Assembly (NCBI RefSeq): GCF_000724625.1
Contig: NZ_CP007139.1
Coordinates: 2,294,001-2,358,000, forward strand
Direction: 5' to 3'
Source: Fimbriimonas ginsengisoli Gsoil 348
Lineage (GTDB): Bacteria > Armatimonadota > Fimbriimonadia > Fimbriimonadales > Fimbriimonadaceae
Length of the DNA: 64,000 nt
Shown: positions 7,943 to 16,732 of the stretch, one piece after another
Layout: each line of letters starts with the position of its first letter
Numbering within the stretch: position 1 is the first letter of the stretch
Position numbers and translations under genes: made by a program
Notes under the pieces: generated by a model
Database searches by the model: none
What the model saw: the letters and a program-made list of their open reading frames with translations, nothing else
Told to the model about the DNA's origin: nothing

Positions 7943-8653
7943 TTGCGCAAACTCGCCTTCACGCTCATCGAGCTTCTCGTCGTCATTGCCATCATCGCGA
8001 TCCTCGCCGCCATCCTTTTCCCCGTGTTCGCGCAGGCAAAGGAAGCGGCCAAGTCCACCGCGTGCCTCAGCAACTCTAAGCAGCTCGCCCTTGGGCTCAC
8101 TCTTTACGCCAACGACGAGGAAGACCGGCTTCCGGCCGCAACCGAGCACGGCGGCGGCGACGGTACCGGAGAGCTCACCGGTCAGACCTGGCTCGACACG
8201 GTACAGCCCTACATCAAAGCGCGCCTCCTGTACCGCTGTCCGACCGACGCGTCTCCTCTCTGGAATCGGAGCGAGGATCCTCGCCTGACAAGCTACGGGA
8301 TCAACGCGTACGTCACCTACAACCACGAGCCTTATTTCGGCCCAGCTCTGTCGTCGTTCACGCATCCGGCGGAGACGGTACTGGGGGCGGAGCTCGCCGA
8401 CAGTGTGGATGAGGACCACTTCATGCCGATGTACTGGGGGAATCCTCCCCGGCTCGTCGACTCCGATAAGCAGGACGAACAGTGGGATGCCGAGTCGCGA
8501 CTTCCCAAGGCGCTCGCGATCAAGCGACACCACAACGGGGCCAATTATCCGCTTTCCGACGGACATGCCCGGTGGATGCGGTTCGAGCAAACTTGGCGGC
8601 AAGATGCCGGACAGCCCCCGGCGGTGGATTTCTACGACCCGCTCCGCCCCTGA
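7943..8653 (+). CDS. Type II pseudopilin (prepilin N-terminal methylation domain)
   Basis: 236 aa. The start is TTG 7943, supported by AGGAGGG at 7929-7935 with 7-nt spacing. The N-terminus ([32 protein letters not shown]) is a class III signal: cleavage before F, Glu at +5 and the hydrophobic assembly helix. The continuation [18 protein letters not shown] and the late H-x-G-x-N-Y-x-x-x-D-G-H motif are typical of the DUF1559-like pseudopilins abundant in Planctomycetes and Armatimonadota. It is expected to be processed by a prepilin peptidase and used in a type II secretion or pseudopilus-like machine. No assembly genes are nearby. Confidence 0.85.
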   Translation: MRKLAFTLIELLVVIAIIAILAAILFPVFAQAKEAAKSTACLSNSKQLALGLTLYANDEEDRLPAATEHGGGDGTGELTGQTWLDTVQPYIKARLLYRCPTDASPLWNRSEDPRLTSYGINAYVTYNHEPYFGPALSSFTHPAETVLGAELADSVDEDHFMPMYWGNPPRLVDSDKQDEQWDAESRLPKALAIKRHHNGANYPLSDGHARWMRFEQTWRQDAGQPPAVDFYDPLRP

Positions 8654-8819
8654 TCCTCCGTACGTAGTCGATCGATCGAAAAGGCTGGGCCCTGTTGTGT
8701 CCCGTTAATCTCTAGGTTGGATGCCTCCAGCGTTGGAACAACGCGTCGTCTGGAGGCTAACCTCCTCCTCATCCATATCGCATCGAAAGCGACCTGATGC
8801 GTACCGCCGGTCAATCTAT

Positions 8820-8855
8820 TCAGGAGACCCAGACATTCACGTCAAAGCAAATCAA
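8820..8855 (-). pseudogene. Remnant of a PIN-domain (VapC-like) toxin
   Basis: A TTG overlapping the antitoxin stop opens a frame of only 11 codons, ICFDVNVWVS, before TGA. The D-x-N-V-W pattern is how many VapC toxins begin (first catalytic Asp). No continuation of a PIN domain can be found in any frame after it. This indicates a toxin lost by deletion or decay. The match is short, so it is tentative. Confidence 0.35.
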
Positions 8856-9103
8856 CTCCGCGGCCCATCTGCCTCTCGGTCGAGGCATTCAAAGATTTCC
8901 GCGTTTGTCATCGCCGGCATCTGGCGTCCGGAGAATGGAACGGCCACCGGTATGGGCTCGCTACGACCATAGGTTTCATTTTGATCTCGGAGCCCCTTCT
9001 CAATGAGATTCGCGAGGAGATCATTGAGCTCGACTCCTTTGAGTGCCGCAGCGGCCTTCGCGCGCCTTAGCAACTCGTTGGGAAGTTCGATCACCGTTCT
9101 CAC
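8852..9103 (-). CDS. Orphan VapB-like antitoxin (ribbon-helix-helix)
   Basis: 83 aa. The N-terminus, RTVIELPNELLRRAKAAAALKGVELNDLLANLIEKGL, is a beta strand plus two helices typical of RHH antitoxins, which bind DNA as dimers and neutralise a VapC toxin with the C-terminal tail. No intact toxin follows; only an 11-codon VapC-like start overlaps its stop. It may act as a solitary regulator or be on its way to loss. Confidence 0.65.
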   Translation of the reverse strand: MRTVIELPNELLRRAKAAAALKGVELNDLLANLIEKGLRDQNETYGRSEPIPVAVPFSGRQMPAMTNAEIFECLDREADGPRS

Positions 9104-9156
9104 GACTCTAGTCTTACTCCCGAATGGGCATCAAAGCATAAGGCGCTTATCAGACC

Positions 9157-10104
9157 CTACACGCTCGCGAGGAGTACGATCCAGACGTGGGTTCCGTTCT
9201 TGAGGCCGTGAGCGAGGCCGACCATGTTGCCGGGGGCGGGATCCTGCTTGGCCCAGGCGGCGTTGAAGCCGTCGGGATCGGTCGTCGTGAGGCAGACCGC
9301 TTTTAGCGTTTTCATTTGGAACTGACCGGCGGCGAGGCGGCGCGAGGCCTTCGACTGAATCTCTTTTGCGGCGAACTTGCCCGCGAGGTAGTCGGTCATC
9401 AGAGCATCAGCGGCGTTACCCAGGGTTCCATTCTCCGCAACCCCCGCTGGGTCCACTTTCAACTGGGCTTCGTGAACCACATAGAACATCGTGTCCAGGT
9501 AGCGGACCGGAGGGGTGTACTCCACGGGAGCGGCCGGCGGAAGCGGATCGGAGGTCGCTTGGCCGGGCTTCATGTAGGCAGGGAGAGTGTCGCCGAACGC
9601 CTTCAGAGCGGAGTAGTACGCCAGAACTGCCGGTACATATCTGCGGGTTTCCGGGATTCTTTGCCAGGAGCCGTCCGCCACGTGGCGAGGACCGGCGTTG
9701 TAGGCGGCGAGCACCTTGCGCAGGTCGCCGTTATATCGGATGGAGTGGCGCGAGAGTAGGGAAGCGCCGCCCCGGATGTTCTGATCCGGATCGAACGGCT
9801 GCATCACGCCGTAGTCGGAGCAGGTCGCGGGCATCAACTGCATCAAGCCCATGGCGCCGGATCGAGAGACCGCGTTCGGGTCGCCCATGCTCTCGACCGC
9901 GATCACAGAAACGATCAACGCGGGGTCGACGGCGAACTCGTCGGCATGCTCTTTGATGGCGTCGGCAAAAGGCCGGGTTGCGGCCTCCGCGCGGGCCCGC
10001 AGATCGGCCTGGCGGCTCGTGGGTATGGCTTGGGACAATGCCGAAGCGACGACGCCGAGGTGAATGAGGGTGATAACGCCGGCGACTGCGGACCGCTTCT
10101 GCAT
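9157..10104 (-). CDS. Lytic transglycosylase (SLT domain)
   Basis: 315 aa with a signal peptide (about 1-25). The SLT domain spans about 50-170: catalytic Glu71 in VIAVESMGDP, then GAMGLMQLMP and AYNAGP, the standard family blocks. It should cleave the MurNAc-GlcNAc bond of peptidoglycan with 1,6-anhydro product formation, in the periplasm. After a Pro-rich linker (about 190-205) the C-terminal 110 residues form a separate domain of unknown identity, ending in THVWIVLLASV, somewhat like a CAP-type core. The lipoprotein gene at 10182-10604 lies upstream in the same direction. Confidence 0.85.
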   Translation of the reverse strand: MQKRSAVAGVITLIHLGVVASALSQAIPTSRQADLRARAEAATRPFADAIKEHADEFAVDPALIVSVIAVESMGDPNAVSRSGAMGLMQLMPATCSDYGVMQPFDPDQNIRGGASLLSRHSIRYNGDLRKVLAAYNAGPRHVADGSWQRIPETRRYVPAVLAYYSALKAFGDTLPAYMKPGQATSDPLPPAAPVEYTPPVRYLDTMFYVVHEAQLKVDPAGVAENGTLGNAADALMTDYLAGKFAAKEIQSKASRRLAAGQFQMKTLKAVCLTTTDPDGFNAAWAKQDPAPGNMVGLAHGLKNGTHVWIVLLASV

Positions 10105-10181
10105 GGTTGCTTCCTACGGCCCTCGAGCGCTTCCGCGCTCCCGGCCAACAGCTATCGTACCCAAGGTTGCGCGCTCTTCCG

Positions 10182-10604
10182 CTACGACAACTGCCAACCC
10201 GTACCCACGCCAAGCTTGTCCGGCTGCAGCGCTAAGACCGCGTCCCGGTTGGCGATGAACCAGTCGTGGAACGCGTCGAGCTTGGTCTGGCCGTCCGAAA
10301 TTTTCGCTTTATCGTTCTTGGGCATCCCCTCGATGAGCTCGGCCAGCCCTTGTTGAAGTTCGGTGACTGCGGCTCCCGACCCGGGTAAAGCCTGCTCGAA
10401 CTTTTGGGCGTCGAGCTGACTGGCGTCGCTCTTCATGCGGTAGCAGAGATTCAAGAACTCGGTCGAGGTTTTGGAGCGGGGCATCTCCTCGAACTCCGCC
10501 GAACATATCTCCATCCGCAACACCGGCTCCGGCGGCCGAAGCGCCGTGCCTCCGCACCCCGAGACCGAAACCCCAGCTATCAGTAGGGGCACCGTCACCT
10601 CCAT
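10182..10604 (-). CDS. Small hypothetical lipoprotein
   Basis: 140 aa from ATG 10604, chosen because it places a lipoprotein signal at the N-terminus (hydrophobic segment then VSVSGC, Cys about residue 17). The frame is open further upstream, but those residues look non-coding. The mature protein is helical with no catalytic motif and may be a four-helix bundle of the periplasm. It lies 77 bp upstream of the transglycosylase gene in the same direction. Confidence 0.6.
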   Translation of the reverse strand: MEVTVPLLIAGVSVSGCGGTALRPPEPVLRMEICSAEFEEMPRSKTSTEFLNLCYRMKSDASQLDAQKFEQALPGSGAAVTELQQGLAELIEGMPKNDKAKISDGQTKLDAFHDWFIANRDAVLALQPDKLGVGTGWQLS

Positions 10605-10781
10605 AGCGATTCGCTTAATTAAACGGATTGCCGAAAAAGCCCAACCCCTTCCCGCCGCGGGAGGGGTCGGTGAGTCCCGAGGCACGAGGGCGAACCGGGG
10701 GAGAGGGATTAACCGATCACGGAAGAGTCCTCCAGTGACGGTCTTAGACCACGAAGACACGAGAGAATTGTCGGCGAATCA

Positions 10782-12572
10782 TCACGGCTTCTCCATTTCG
10801 AAAACCGGGCAATGAGGGACGAAGGGGAGGCGAGCTCCGATCGGGACGACGATCGCGTGGTCCCGGCGGGAGCGGAAGCGGTCGCATTCCGCGTCGGTAA
10901 TGATAAGGATCGGGCCGTCTTTGGGAAAATCCGCGGCTCTTTCCAGGAGGTCGATTCCGGGCTGGAGAACCGTCCCGCCCCGTCCCCGCACGCGCACCCG
11001 TCCGGCGATCGCCTCGGGCGGAAGATATCCCTCGTCGTAGGTTGCGGCGTCGCAGAAGATGAGCCTTACGAACGGGACTTGCCGCGACATCGCATAGCTG
11101 CTGACCGTTCCCAAGGCCTGAGCAAGCATGCTCGCACTCATCGAACCCGAGGTGTCCAACACGACGCCAAACGTTCGCTCTAGAGCCGATTCGGGAATTT
11201 CAACGACGCGGGGACGCGGAATATCCGGCGTGGCAGACTGACGCCGGCTTGCCCGACTATAAGTTCGGCGGCTTTCTAATGGGCCAAAGTAGCCGTCGAA
11301 CCATTGGGCGAGCCTGACGTCCCAGGGGATCGGCGGCACGGAGAGCGCTTCGATCTCTTCAACCAGCCCTGCCGGCAACAACCCGCGCGGTTTTTGTTGG
11401 TGTAGCGACAGCCCTTGCGCCAACGCCCTTCGATAGAAGTCGTCGAGATCGACACTTGCCCCTCGGAGGCCGTCGGCCGGACCGAGGATGTCGCAAAGAC
11501 CGACTCCCCGGACGGTCGCGAGCTTTCGGTAGGTCCGGATATCCCGCACGATCCGGTCGTAGATCGCCTCCGCGTTCAGCCCCTTCAACTCGGGGTCGTG
11601 CAGCCCGCCGAACGAGGGGATGGCTCCAACCCCCATTTCCAGCAGCCATCCGTTGATCACGAAGTCGCAGGCGACATTCCATAGGAACGGGTCGCGCCCG
11701 GCACACCGCTCTTGATGCCGCAGTCCAACGTGCAGGATCTCGTGGGCGATTACGAACCGGCACTCGAGCTCGTCCATGGCCGCCGCGGGATTCATAAAAA
11801 TCTCGCGGGCGGCGGCGTCCACGGCCGCCACCGCGATATTAAGGCGCTGACAGATCTTGGGGTCTTCGACGAGGGTAAAGGCGGCGGCCATCGCACCGAG
11901 GAGGGGGAAACTGGAGAGGAACCACTTCTGGGCTCTCTGAGCGGTGGTTACGGTCTTCTTCGTGGCGGTCCTATATCCGGCGGCGATCTCCACCGCGTCT
12001 TCCACCGCTTGCACGAGCCCTCGAGCGAGAATTGTCGGGTAATGGGTCGCGCCGTAGTACCAACTCGACCGGGGAGGTCCATCGAAGATCATGTCCGGTC
12101 CCTCACCCCCCATCCCACGCTCGAAGATCTCGGGCGGAACTCCGTTTTGCTTGAAGTTCCGATAGATCGCTTCCTCCGAGCCTCCCGGCAATCCAATCGG
12201 AAGAAACGGCGAGGCGCCCGCCTTGAGGTCGTTGAGGAACCGTTCGATCACGACGTCGCAGGCGGCTTGCCAGGTGCGGTCGCCCTCGCGATCGATCGCG
12301 AAGTGGTCGAAGCCTAGATGTAAGACGCAGTGCGCGAGAACGTACGCCCACTCTTTCGGCTCGCCGCGGCGACTTGGATGAACGTCGATTCGCCCACTCT
12401 GATATACGATCGCCCATCCGTCGCGCGGGCATTGGCTCCGCTTATCCCGGATGATTTCGACTCGCGAAAGAAGCGCGTTGCAAATCGGAAGTCGCTTTGC
12501 AATTTCCAGTCCCGCAAAGTAGGCCGCGGCAGCCGGGTCCATCTTGGGAGGACCGCTCTTCTGCTTAGCCAT
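10782..12572 (-). CDS. VWA protein with duplicated putative metallopeptidase domain (DUF2201-like)
   Basis: 596 aa. Family: putative metallopeptidase region followed by a VWA-like domain. The first part holds two related modules. Module 1 has AHCVLHLGFDH (80-90) followed by WQAACDVVIERFL. Module 2 has AHEILHVGLRHQ (276-287) followed by WNVACDFVINGWL. Only module 2 keeps the zincin HExxH (His277, Glu278, His281); module 1 has Cys in place of Glu. The C-terminal VWA domain has a MIDAS DTSGSM (473-478) and TDAE. It overlaps the upstream MoxR-type ATPase gene by 8 bp, a classic MoxR-VWA pair thought to work as a metal-dependent chaperone or maturation system. Client unknown. Confidence 0.8.
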   Translation of the reverse strand: MAKQKSGPPKMDPAAAAYFAGLEIAKRLPICNALLSRVEIIRDKRSQCPRDGWAIVYQSGRIDVHPSRRGEPKEWAYVLAHCVLHLGFDHFAIDREGDRTWQAACDVVIERFLNDLKAGASPFLPIGLPGGSEEAIYRNFKQNGVPPEIFERGMGGEGPDMIFDGPPRSSWYYGATHYPTILARGLVQAVEDAVEIAAGYRTATKKTVTTAQRAQKWFLSSFPLLGAMAAAFTLVEDPKICQRLNIAVAAVDAAAREIFMNPAAAMDELECRFVIAHEILHVGLRHQERCAGRDPFLWNVACDFVINGWLLEMGVGAIPSFGGLHDPELKGLNAEAIYDRIVRDIRTYRKLATVRGVGLCDILGPADGLRGASVDLDDFYRRALAQGLSLHQQKPRGLLPAGLVEEIEALSVPPIPWDVRLAQWFDGYFGPLESRRTYSRASRRQSATPDIPRPRVVEIPESALERTFGVVLDTSGSMSASMLAQALGTVSSYAMSRQVPFVRLIFCDAATYDEGYLPPEAIAGRVRVRGRGGTVLQPGIDLLERAADFPKDGPILIITDAECDRFRSRRDHAIVVPIGARLPFVPHCPVFEMEKP

Positions 12573-13623
12573 CGCGCTTGGCCGCCAATCGCGGAAGATC
12601 GCGGATCAGCTCGACCACGAACCAACCCGGCAACGCGCCGCCGTCTCCCTCGGAGACCACCATCTGCGCCAGTTCCATGGAGATGCCCGCCAGATCGGTG
12701 ATCAGCCCCTTTCCTCGGATCGCGAGGTCCTGGGTTGTCGCGGTAAGCCGTCCCTTCTCTGGCGGAAGCTCTTTCACGAGCCGGCCTCGTAAGCTCTGGG
12801 CCAGGAAGTAGAGAACGTCACGGTCTTCCGGCTTGTCCGGCCAGCGCATCTCTCCTCTTAGGATCGCCGTAAGGCGATAGCCGGAGTTGTTCTGCTTGAC
12901 GAACGCCTTGAACTGCCCGGCGTGGTGCGGGGTGAGGCAGCCGAAGGCGAGAACCTCGACCTGATCTTCCGAGACGTCCTCTCCGTATTCCCGAAGCGCA
13001 TCGCTCAGCATGTGCCAGGAGCGTGGGGTGGAGAAAGGCTCCTCGTGTTTGGGCGGCTGGCTCCAGAGGTGGTCGGGGCGCGTCTGAATGTATTCGAGCA
13101 CCCATGGGTGAATCTGGTTAAGTCCCGCCCACTCCAACCATTCGCGGTGCGAAACCCTTAGGTGGACATGCACCATGCGGTTGAGCAGCGCCGATGGCAT
13201 CGGCTTGACGATGGCGCTGTCTTGCGATCGGTTTCCCGCGCCGATGACGACCGAGCCAGCGGGCATCACGTACTCGGCGATCCTTCTCTCGTGCACCAGC
13301 GAGTAGAACGCCTTCATCACCTCGTGCGAGCAGGCGTTCAGTTCGTCGAGGAACAGGCAGTAAGGTTCCGTCCGGGCAATCTGCCGCGGCGGTCGGAAGA
13401 CGCTGCACCCATTCTCGATCTGAGGAACTCCGATCAGGTCCTCGGGCGCGAGCTGACTCCCGAGCAAGGAGACGCACGGCAGCCCGACCTCGGCCGCGAA
13501 GGCCTGGACGAGGGAAGATTTGCCAATCCCCGGCGGTCCCCACACGAACACCGGTCGAGAAACCGCCACGTGCAGCAAGAACTCGGGCAACTGGCCCTGA
13601 GTTAAGGTAACCGCTGCATTCAT
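12565..13623 (-). CDS. MoxR-type AAA+ ATPase
   Basis: 352 aa from ATG 13623; the frame extends upstream, but those 55 residues are compositionally non-coding. Walker A GPPGIGKSS, Walker B CLFLDELNA, sensor 1 GAGNRSQD and an arginine-rich lid identify a MoxR/AAA_5 ATPase. The protein translates directly into the VWA-metallopeptidase gene (8-bp overlap), so the two should form one complex that remodels or activates a target protein in the cytoplasm. Confidence 0.85.
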   Translation of the reverse strand: MNAAVTLTQGQLPEFLLHVAVSRPVFVWGPPGIGKSSLVQAFAAEVGLPCVSLLGSQLAPEDLIGVPQIENGCSVFRPPRQIARTEPYCLFLDELNACSHEVMKAFYSLVHERRIAEYVMPAGSVVIGAGNRSQDSAIVKPMPSALLNRMVHVHLRVSHREWLEWAGLNQIHPWVLEYIQTRPDHLWSQPPKHEEPFSTPRSWHMLSDALREYGEDVSEDQVEVLAFGCLTPHHAGQFKAFVKQNNSGYRLTAILRGEMRWPDKPEDRDVLYFLAQSLRGRLVKELPPEKGRLTATTQDLAIRGKGLITDLAGISMELAQMVVSEGDGGALPGWFVVELIRDLPRLAAKRDG

Positions 13624-13709
13624 TACGATAGGTCCACTATTGTACTTCGACCATCCGTCCGAGATCCTTGACGGCCCGGAGCGCGGTCGTCCCGACCGCA
13701 CCTCGGACC

Positions 13710-13726
13710 ACGGGCGTCTCGCCCGT
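13710..13726. repeat. Family A hairpin (ACGGGCG-TCT-CGCCCGT)
   Basis: A perfect 7-bp stem with a TCT loop between divergent genes. Same stem as copies at 40095 and 55336 but a different loop. Confidence 0.6.
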
Positions 13727-13824
13727 CGCGGAGCATTGGAAGGATACAGCGCTCGCGGGCTCGCTGATGGAAAGCGGTGACAGGCCACCGCAGTCTAAAC
13801 GGATACTAGTAACATCGAGTCACG

Positions 13825-14688
13825 ATGAGTCGCCTTCTACTTTCGATCTTCGCCCTCCTCGCTCTTGCCGCGGCCGCGTCCGCGCAGACGCTTGGGCCAG
13901 CGAAGGGGAATTTGGTGATCGTTGGGGGCGGGGCGATGGGGCTCGAGATTTGGGCGAGATTTATCGAGTTGGCGGGCGGCGTCGATAAGGCGGAGGTGGT
14001 GGTTATTCCCACGGCGGGAATGAGTGTTCCGGACGATGGGAAAACGCCGGAGACGAGAACGCCGGATGTATTGAAGCGACTTGGAGTGACGCACGTCACG
14101 GTGCTCCACACCACCGACCGCAAGGTCGCCGACTCCGAAGAGTTCGTGGCGCCGCTTAAGACGGCGACGGCGGTTTGGTTCGATGGCGGAAGGCAGTGGC
14201 ACCTCGCCGACTCCTACCTCGGCACCCGGACTCAGAAGGAGTTCGACGCCCTGCTGGAACGCGGCGGCGTGGTGGGCGGCTCGTCGGCGGGGGCCACCAT
14301 CCAGGGCGAATACCTTTGGCGCGGCGACACTTCGGGGCCGGAGAAGGGAGAGGGGGACCACACTGTCGGCTTCGCGTTCCTGAAAGGTTCGGCGATCGAC
14401 CAGCACATCCTGGCCCGGAACCGGCAGTTCGATCTGATCCCTTTCATCGAGAAGCATCCGAACTACCTCGGCATCGGCATCAACGAGGGGACGGCGATCG
14501 TGGTGCATGGAGACCAATTCGAGGTGATCGGGGCGAGCTACGTGGCGATTACGGATGCGAGGCAGTGGCAACCCGACGCAAAGTCGCCGAACGATGCCGC
14601 GCACAAGGGGAAAATCTACTTCCTCGGTAAAGGGCAGAAGTTCGATCTGGCCAGCCGGAGAATCGTCGCTCCGCGCCGCCAGGGATGA
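13825..14688 (+). CDS. Secreted cyanophycinase-like serine peptidase (family S51)
   Basis: 287 aa with a signal peptide (about 1-20, ASA-QTL). The class I glutamine amidotransferase-like fold shows VIVGGGAMG, FDGGRQ and the nucleophile elbow GGSSAGA (Ser154), the S51 signature. Later INEGTAIVV matches the family's conserved DE/NE-x-T block. Family members release beta-Asp-Arg dipeptides from cyanophycin or cleave other isoaspartyl or N-terminal Asp peptides. An exported member may serve peptide scavenging. No cyanophycin synthetase is present in the window. Confidence 0.85.
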   Translation: MSRLLLSIFALLALAAAASAQTLGPAKGNLVIVGGGAMGLEIWARFIELAGGVDKAEVVVIPTAGMSVPDDGKTPETRTPDVLKRLGVTHVTVLHTTDRKVADSEEFVAPLKTATAVWFDGGRQWHLADSYLGTRTQKEFDALLERGGVVGGSSAGATIQGEYLWRGDTSGPEKGEGDHTVGFAFLKGSAIDQHILARNRQFDLIPFIEKHPNYLGIGINEGTAIVVHGDQFEVIGASYVAITDARQWQPDAKSPNDAAHKGKIYFLGKGQKFDLASRRIVAPRRQG

Positions 14689-14787
14689 TGCGCTTGGCCT
14701 AACTTACTAAAGTGCAGGGGGCACTCTTCCTAAGGAAGAAAACGGGATCGTCGCTGTGGCGGAGATCAACAGCTACACTTCTTAACT

Positions 14788-16590
14788 GTGCGTTTTACCG
14801 AGGCCCTAAAGCGGGACTTTCTGATCGGGGACGGGGCCAACGGCACCTGTCTGGCCGAACGTGGATTTCATCGGCAGCCGTACGATTTAGCCAACCTTCA
14901 GGCGCCCGATCTTGTCCGCGAAGTGCATCTCGAGTATTTCGACGCCGGCGCGGACTTCGTTGAAACGAACACGTTCCAGGCAAACCGGATCCGTTTGGTC
15001 GACCTGACCGTCGATGTCCGCGAGCTGAACCTCGCCGGCGCCCGTTTGGCCCGCGAGGCGGCGGGCGATCGCTTGGTGCTGGGCGCGATTGGACCTTGCG
15101 GCAAGCCGATGGAGCCGATCGGGCACATCACCGAGGCCGAGGTCGGCGAAGCGGTCCGCGAGCAGGCGCAGGCGTTGGCGGACGGTGGAGTCGACGGCTT
15201 CATCCTTGAAACCTACACCGATATCTGCGAGCTAAAGGTGGCCGTCGAGGCAGTTCAGCAGGTCTCCTCTCTGCCGATCATTGTCAGCAAGGCGTACATC
15301 GAAGATGGCGAGATGCTCGCGGAAGGGCTGCCGGTTCGGTGCACGAAGGCGATGGGGGAGTTGGGCGTCGCCGCGGTGGGCGCCAATTGCATCGTCGGAC
15401 CGCAGAGGATGCTCGACTTGGTGAGGCAGATCGCCGAGTCGACCGAGCTCCCGATCATCGCCTTCCCCACGCCCGGTCTGCCTCAGCTCGTCAAGGGACA
15501 GATCGTTTACGACACCTCGCCGGAGTACTTCGCCAAGGCGGCCTCGCGCCTGGTGGAGGAGGGGGCCAAGATCGTCGGGGGGTGCTGCGGCACCACGCCC
15601 GCGCACATTCGGGCGTTGCGCCGGGTGCTGGAGTCGGGCCGGATCAAGCCGAAGCCGCGGACGACGGTGGCGGCGGTAACGAAGGAACGCGCCCCGCTGG
15701 CGACGACGGAGCCGAGTGAGCTGGCGCAAAAGCTGGGCCGGAAGTTCGTCGTCGCGGTGGAGATGGACGTTCCGCGGGGACTCAATTTGAACCGGCTCCT
15801 CGCCGGCGCCCGCTCGCTAAAGATCTCGGGCGCGGACGTGATCAACATCTCGGACGGAGCGCGGGCGCGCCTTCGGATGAACCCGGCGGCGGTTTCGCAA
15901 ATCATCCAAAGCCAGGTGGGGATCGAGGTCACGATGCATTTCTCGTGCCGGGACCGGAACCTGCTCGCGATACAGAGCGACTTGCTGGGTTGGCACGCGC
16001 TCGGTCTGCGAAATATCCTCGCGGTAACCGGCGACCCGGCCAACATCGGCGACTACCCCAGCGCGACGAGCGTGTTCGACATCGATTCGATCGGCCTCTG
16101 CCGGATTCTCAATCGCTTTAACGAGGGGATCGACTTGGCCGGCTACTCGGTCGGCGTCAAGTGCGGCTTCACGATCGCATGCGCGTTCAACCCGCGCTCC
16201 CTCGATCCGGTGCTCGAGCTCGACCGATTGAAGCGAAAAGTCGACGCGGGAGCGAGCGTGGTGTACACGCAGCCGGTCTTCGACGACGAGAGCGCCGATA
16301 TCGCGGCCAAAGCGTGCGACGAGCTTGGGGTTCCGTGTTTGGTCGGACTGCTTCCGTTGCGTTCGGGCCGGCATACCGAGTTCATGCACAACGAGGTCCC
16401 CGGAATCCGAATCCCGGAGTGGCTTCGGCAACGAATGGCGGACGCCGAGAACGACGTGGACGCGGTCGAGATAGGCCTCGAAGAGGCGCAGCGGCTGGCG
16501 GTCCACATCAAATCGGTCGCCAAAGGGATCTATCTGATGCCGCCCTTCGGCAGCCACGCCATCGCCGAACGAGTCATGGCCGCCCTATGA
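14788..16590 (+). CDS. Bifunctional homocysteine S-methyltransferase / 5,10-methylenetetrahydrofolate reductase
   Basis: 600 aa with a GTG start. Residues 1-290 are a homocysteine methyltransferase TIM barrel with zinc ligands Cys201 (GANCIVGP) and Cys266-Cys267 (GGCCGTTPAHI). Residues about 315-600 are an MTHFR barrel (MDVPRG, HFSCRDRN, LAVTGDP, QPVFD), with a FAD/NADH site. Fusions of this kind, like Bacillus YitJ, supply 5-methyl-THF and methylate homocysteine to methionine. No SAM-responsive riboswitch was recognised in the 99 bp upstream, which contain only two small hairpins. Confidence 0.9.
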   Translation: MRFTEALKRDFLIGDGANGTCLAERGFHRQPYDLANLQAPDLVREVHLEYFDAGADFVETNTFQANRIRLVDLTVDVRELNLAGARLAREAAGDRLVLGAIGPCGKPMEPIGHITEAEVGEAVREQAQALADGGVDGFILETYTDICELKVAVEAVQQVSSLPIIVSKAYIEDGEMLAEGLPVRCTKAMGELGVAAVGANCIVGPQRMLDLVRQIAESTELPIIAFPTPGLPQLVKGQIVYDTSPEYFAKAASRLVEEGAKIVGGCCGTTPAHIRALRRVLESGRIKPKPRTTVAAVTKERAPLATTEPSELAQKLGRKFVVAVEMDVPRGLNLNRLLAGARSLKISGADVINISDGARARLRMNPAAVSQIIQSQVGIEVTMHFSCRDRNLLAIQSDLLGWHALGLRNILAVTGDPANIGDYPSATSVFDIDSIGLCRILNRFNEGIDLAGYSVGVKCGFTIACAFNPRSLDPVLELDRLKRKVDAGASVVYTQPVFDDESADIAAKACDELGVPCLVGLLPLRSGRHTEFMHNEVPGIRIPEWLRQRMADAENDVDAVEIGLEEAQRLAVHIKSVAKGIYLMPPFGSHAIAERVMAAL

Positions 16591-16606
16591 CGCCACCGAA
16601 CCATCG

Positions 16607-16625
16607 CATCGGCTCTCAGCCGATG
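16607..16625. repeat. Family B hairpin (CATCGGCT-N3-AGCCGATG)
   Basis: A perfect 8-bp stem with a CTC loop. The same element occurs at 17629-17647 (loop GGG) and 28542-28560 (loop CCC), always just outside a gene. Confidence 0.7.
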
Positions 16626-16732
16626 TCCTAGCCCTTGGCTTGATACCGTTTAGTTAAGGTGACACGGGCTGGAACCGCCCGCGCCACCGTTGGTGACCGC
16701 TTTTGAACAATCGGAATGCGCCCCTGCCATAA

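Noticed and set aside
14689-14787. SAM riboswitch before the homocysteine methyltransferase-MTHFR gene
   Set aside because: The 99 bp contain two small hairpins (AGTGC...GCACT and CTTCC...GGAAG) but not the SAM-I or SAM-II core.
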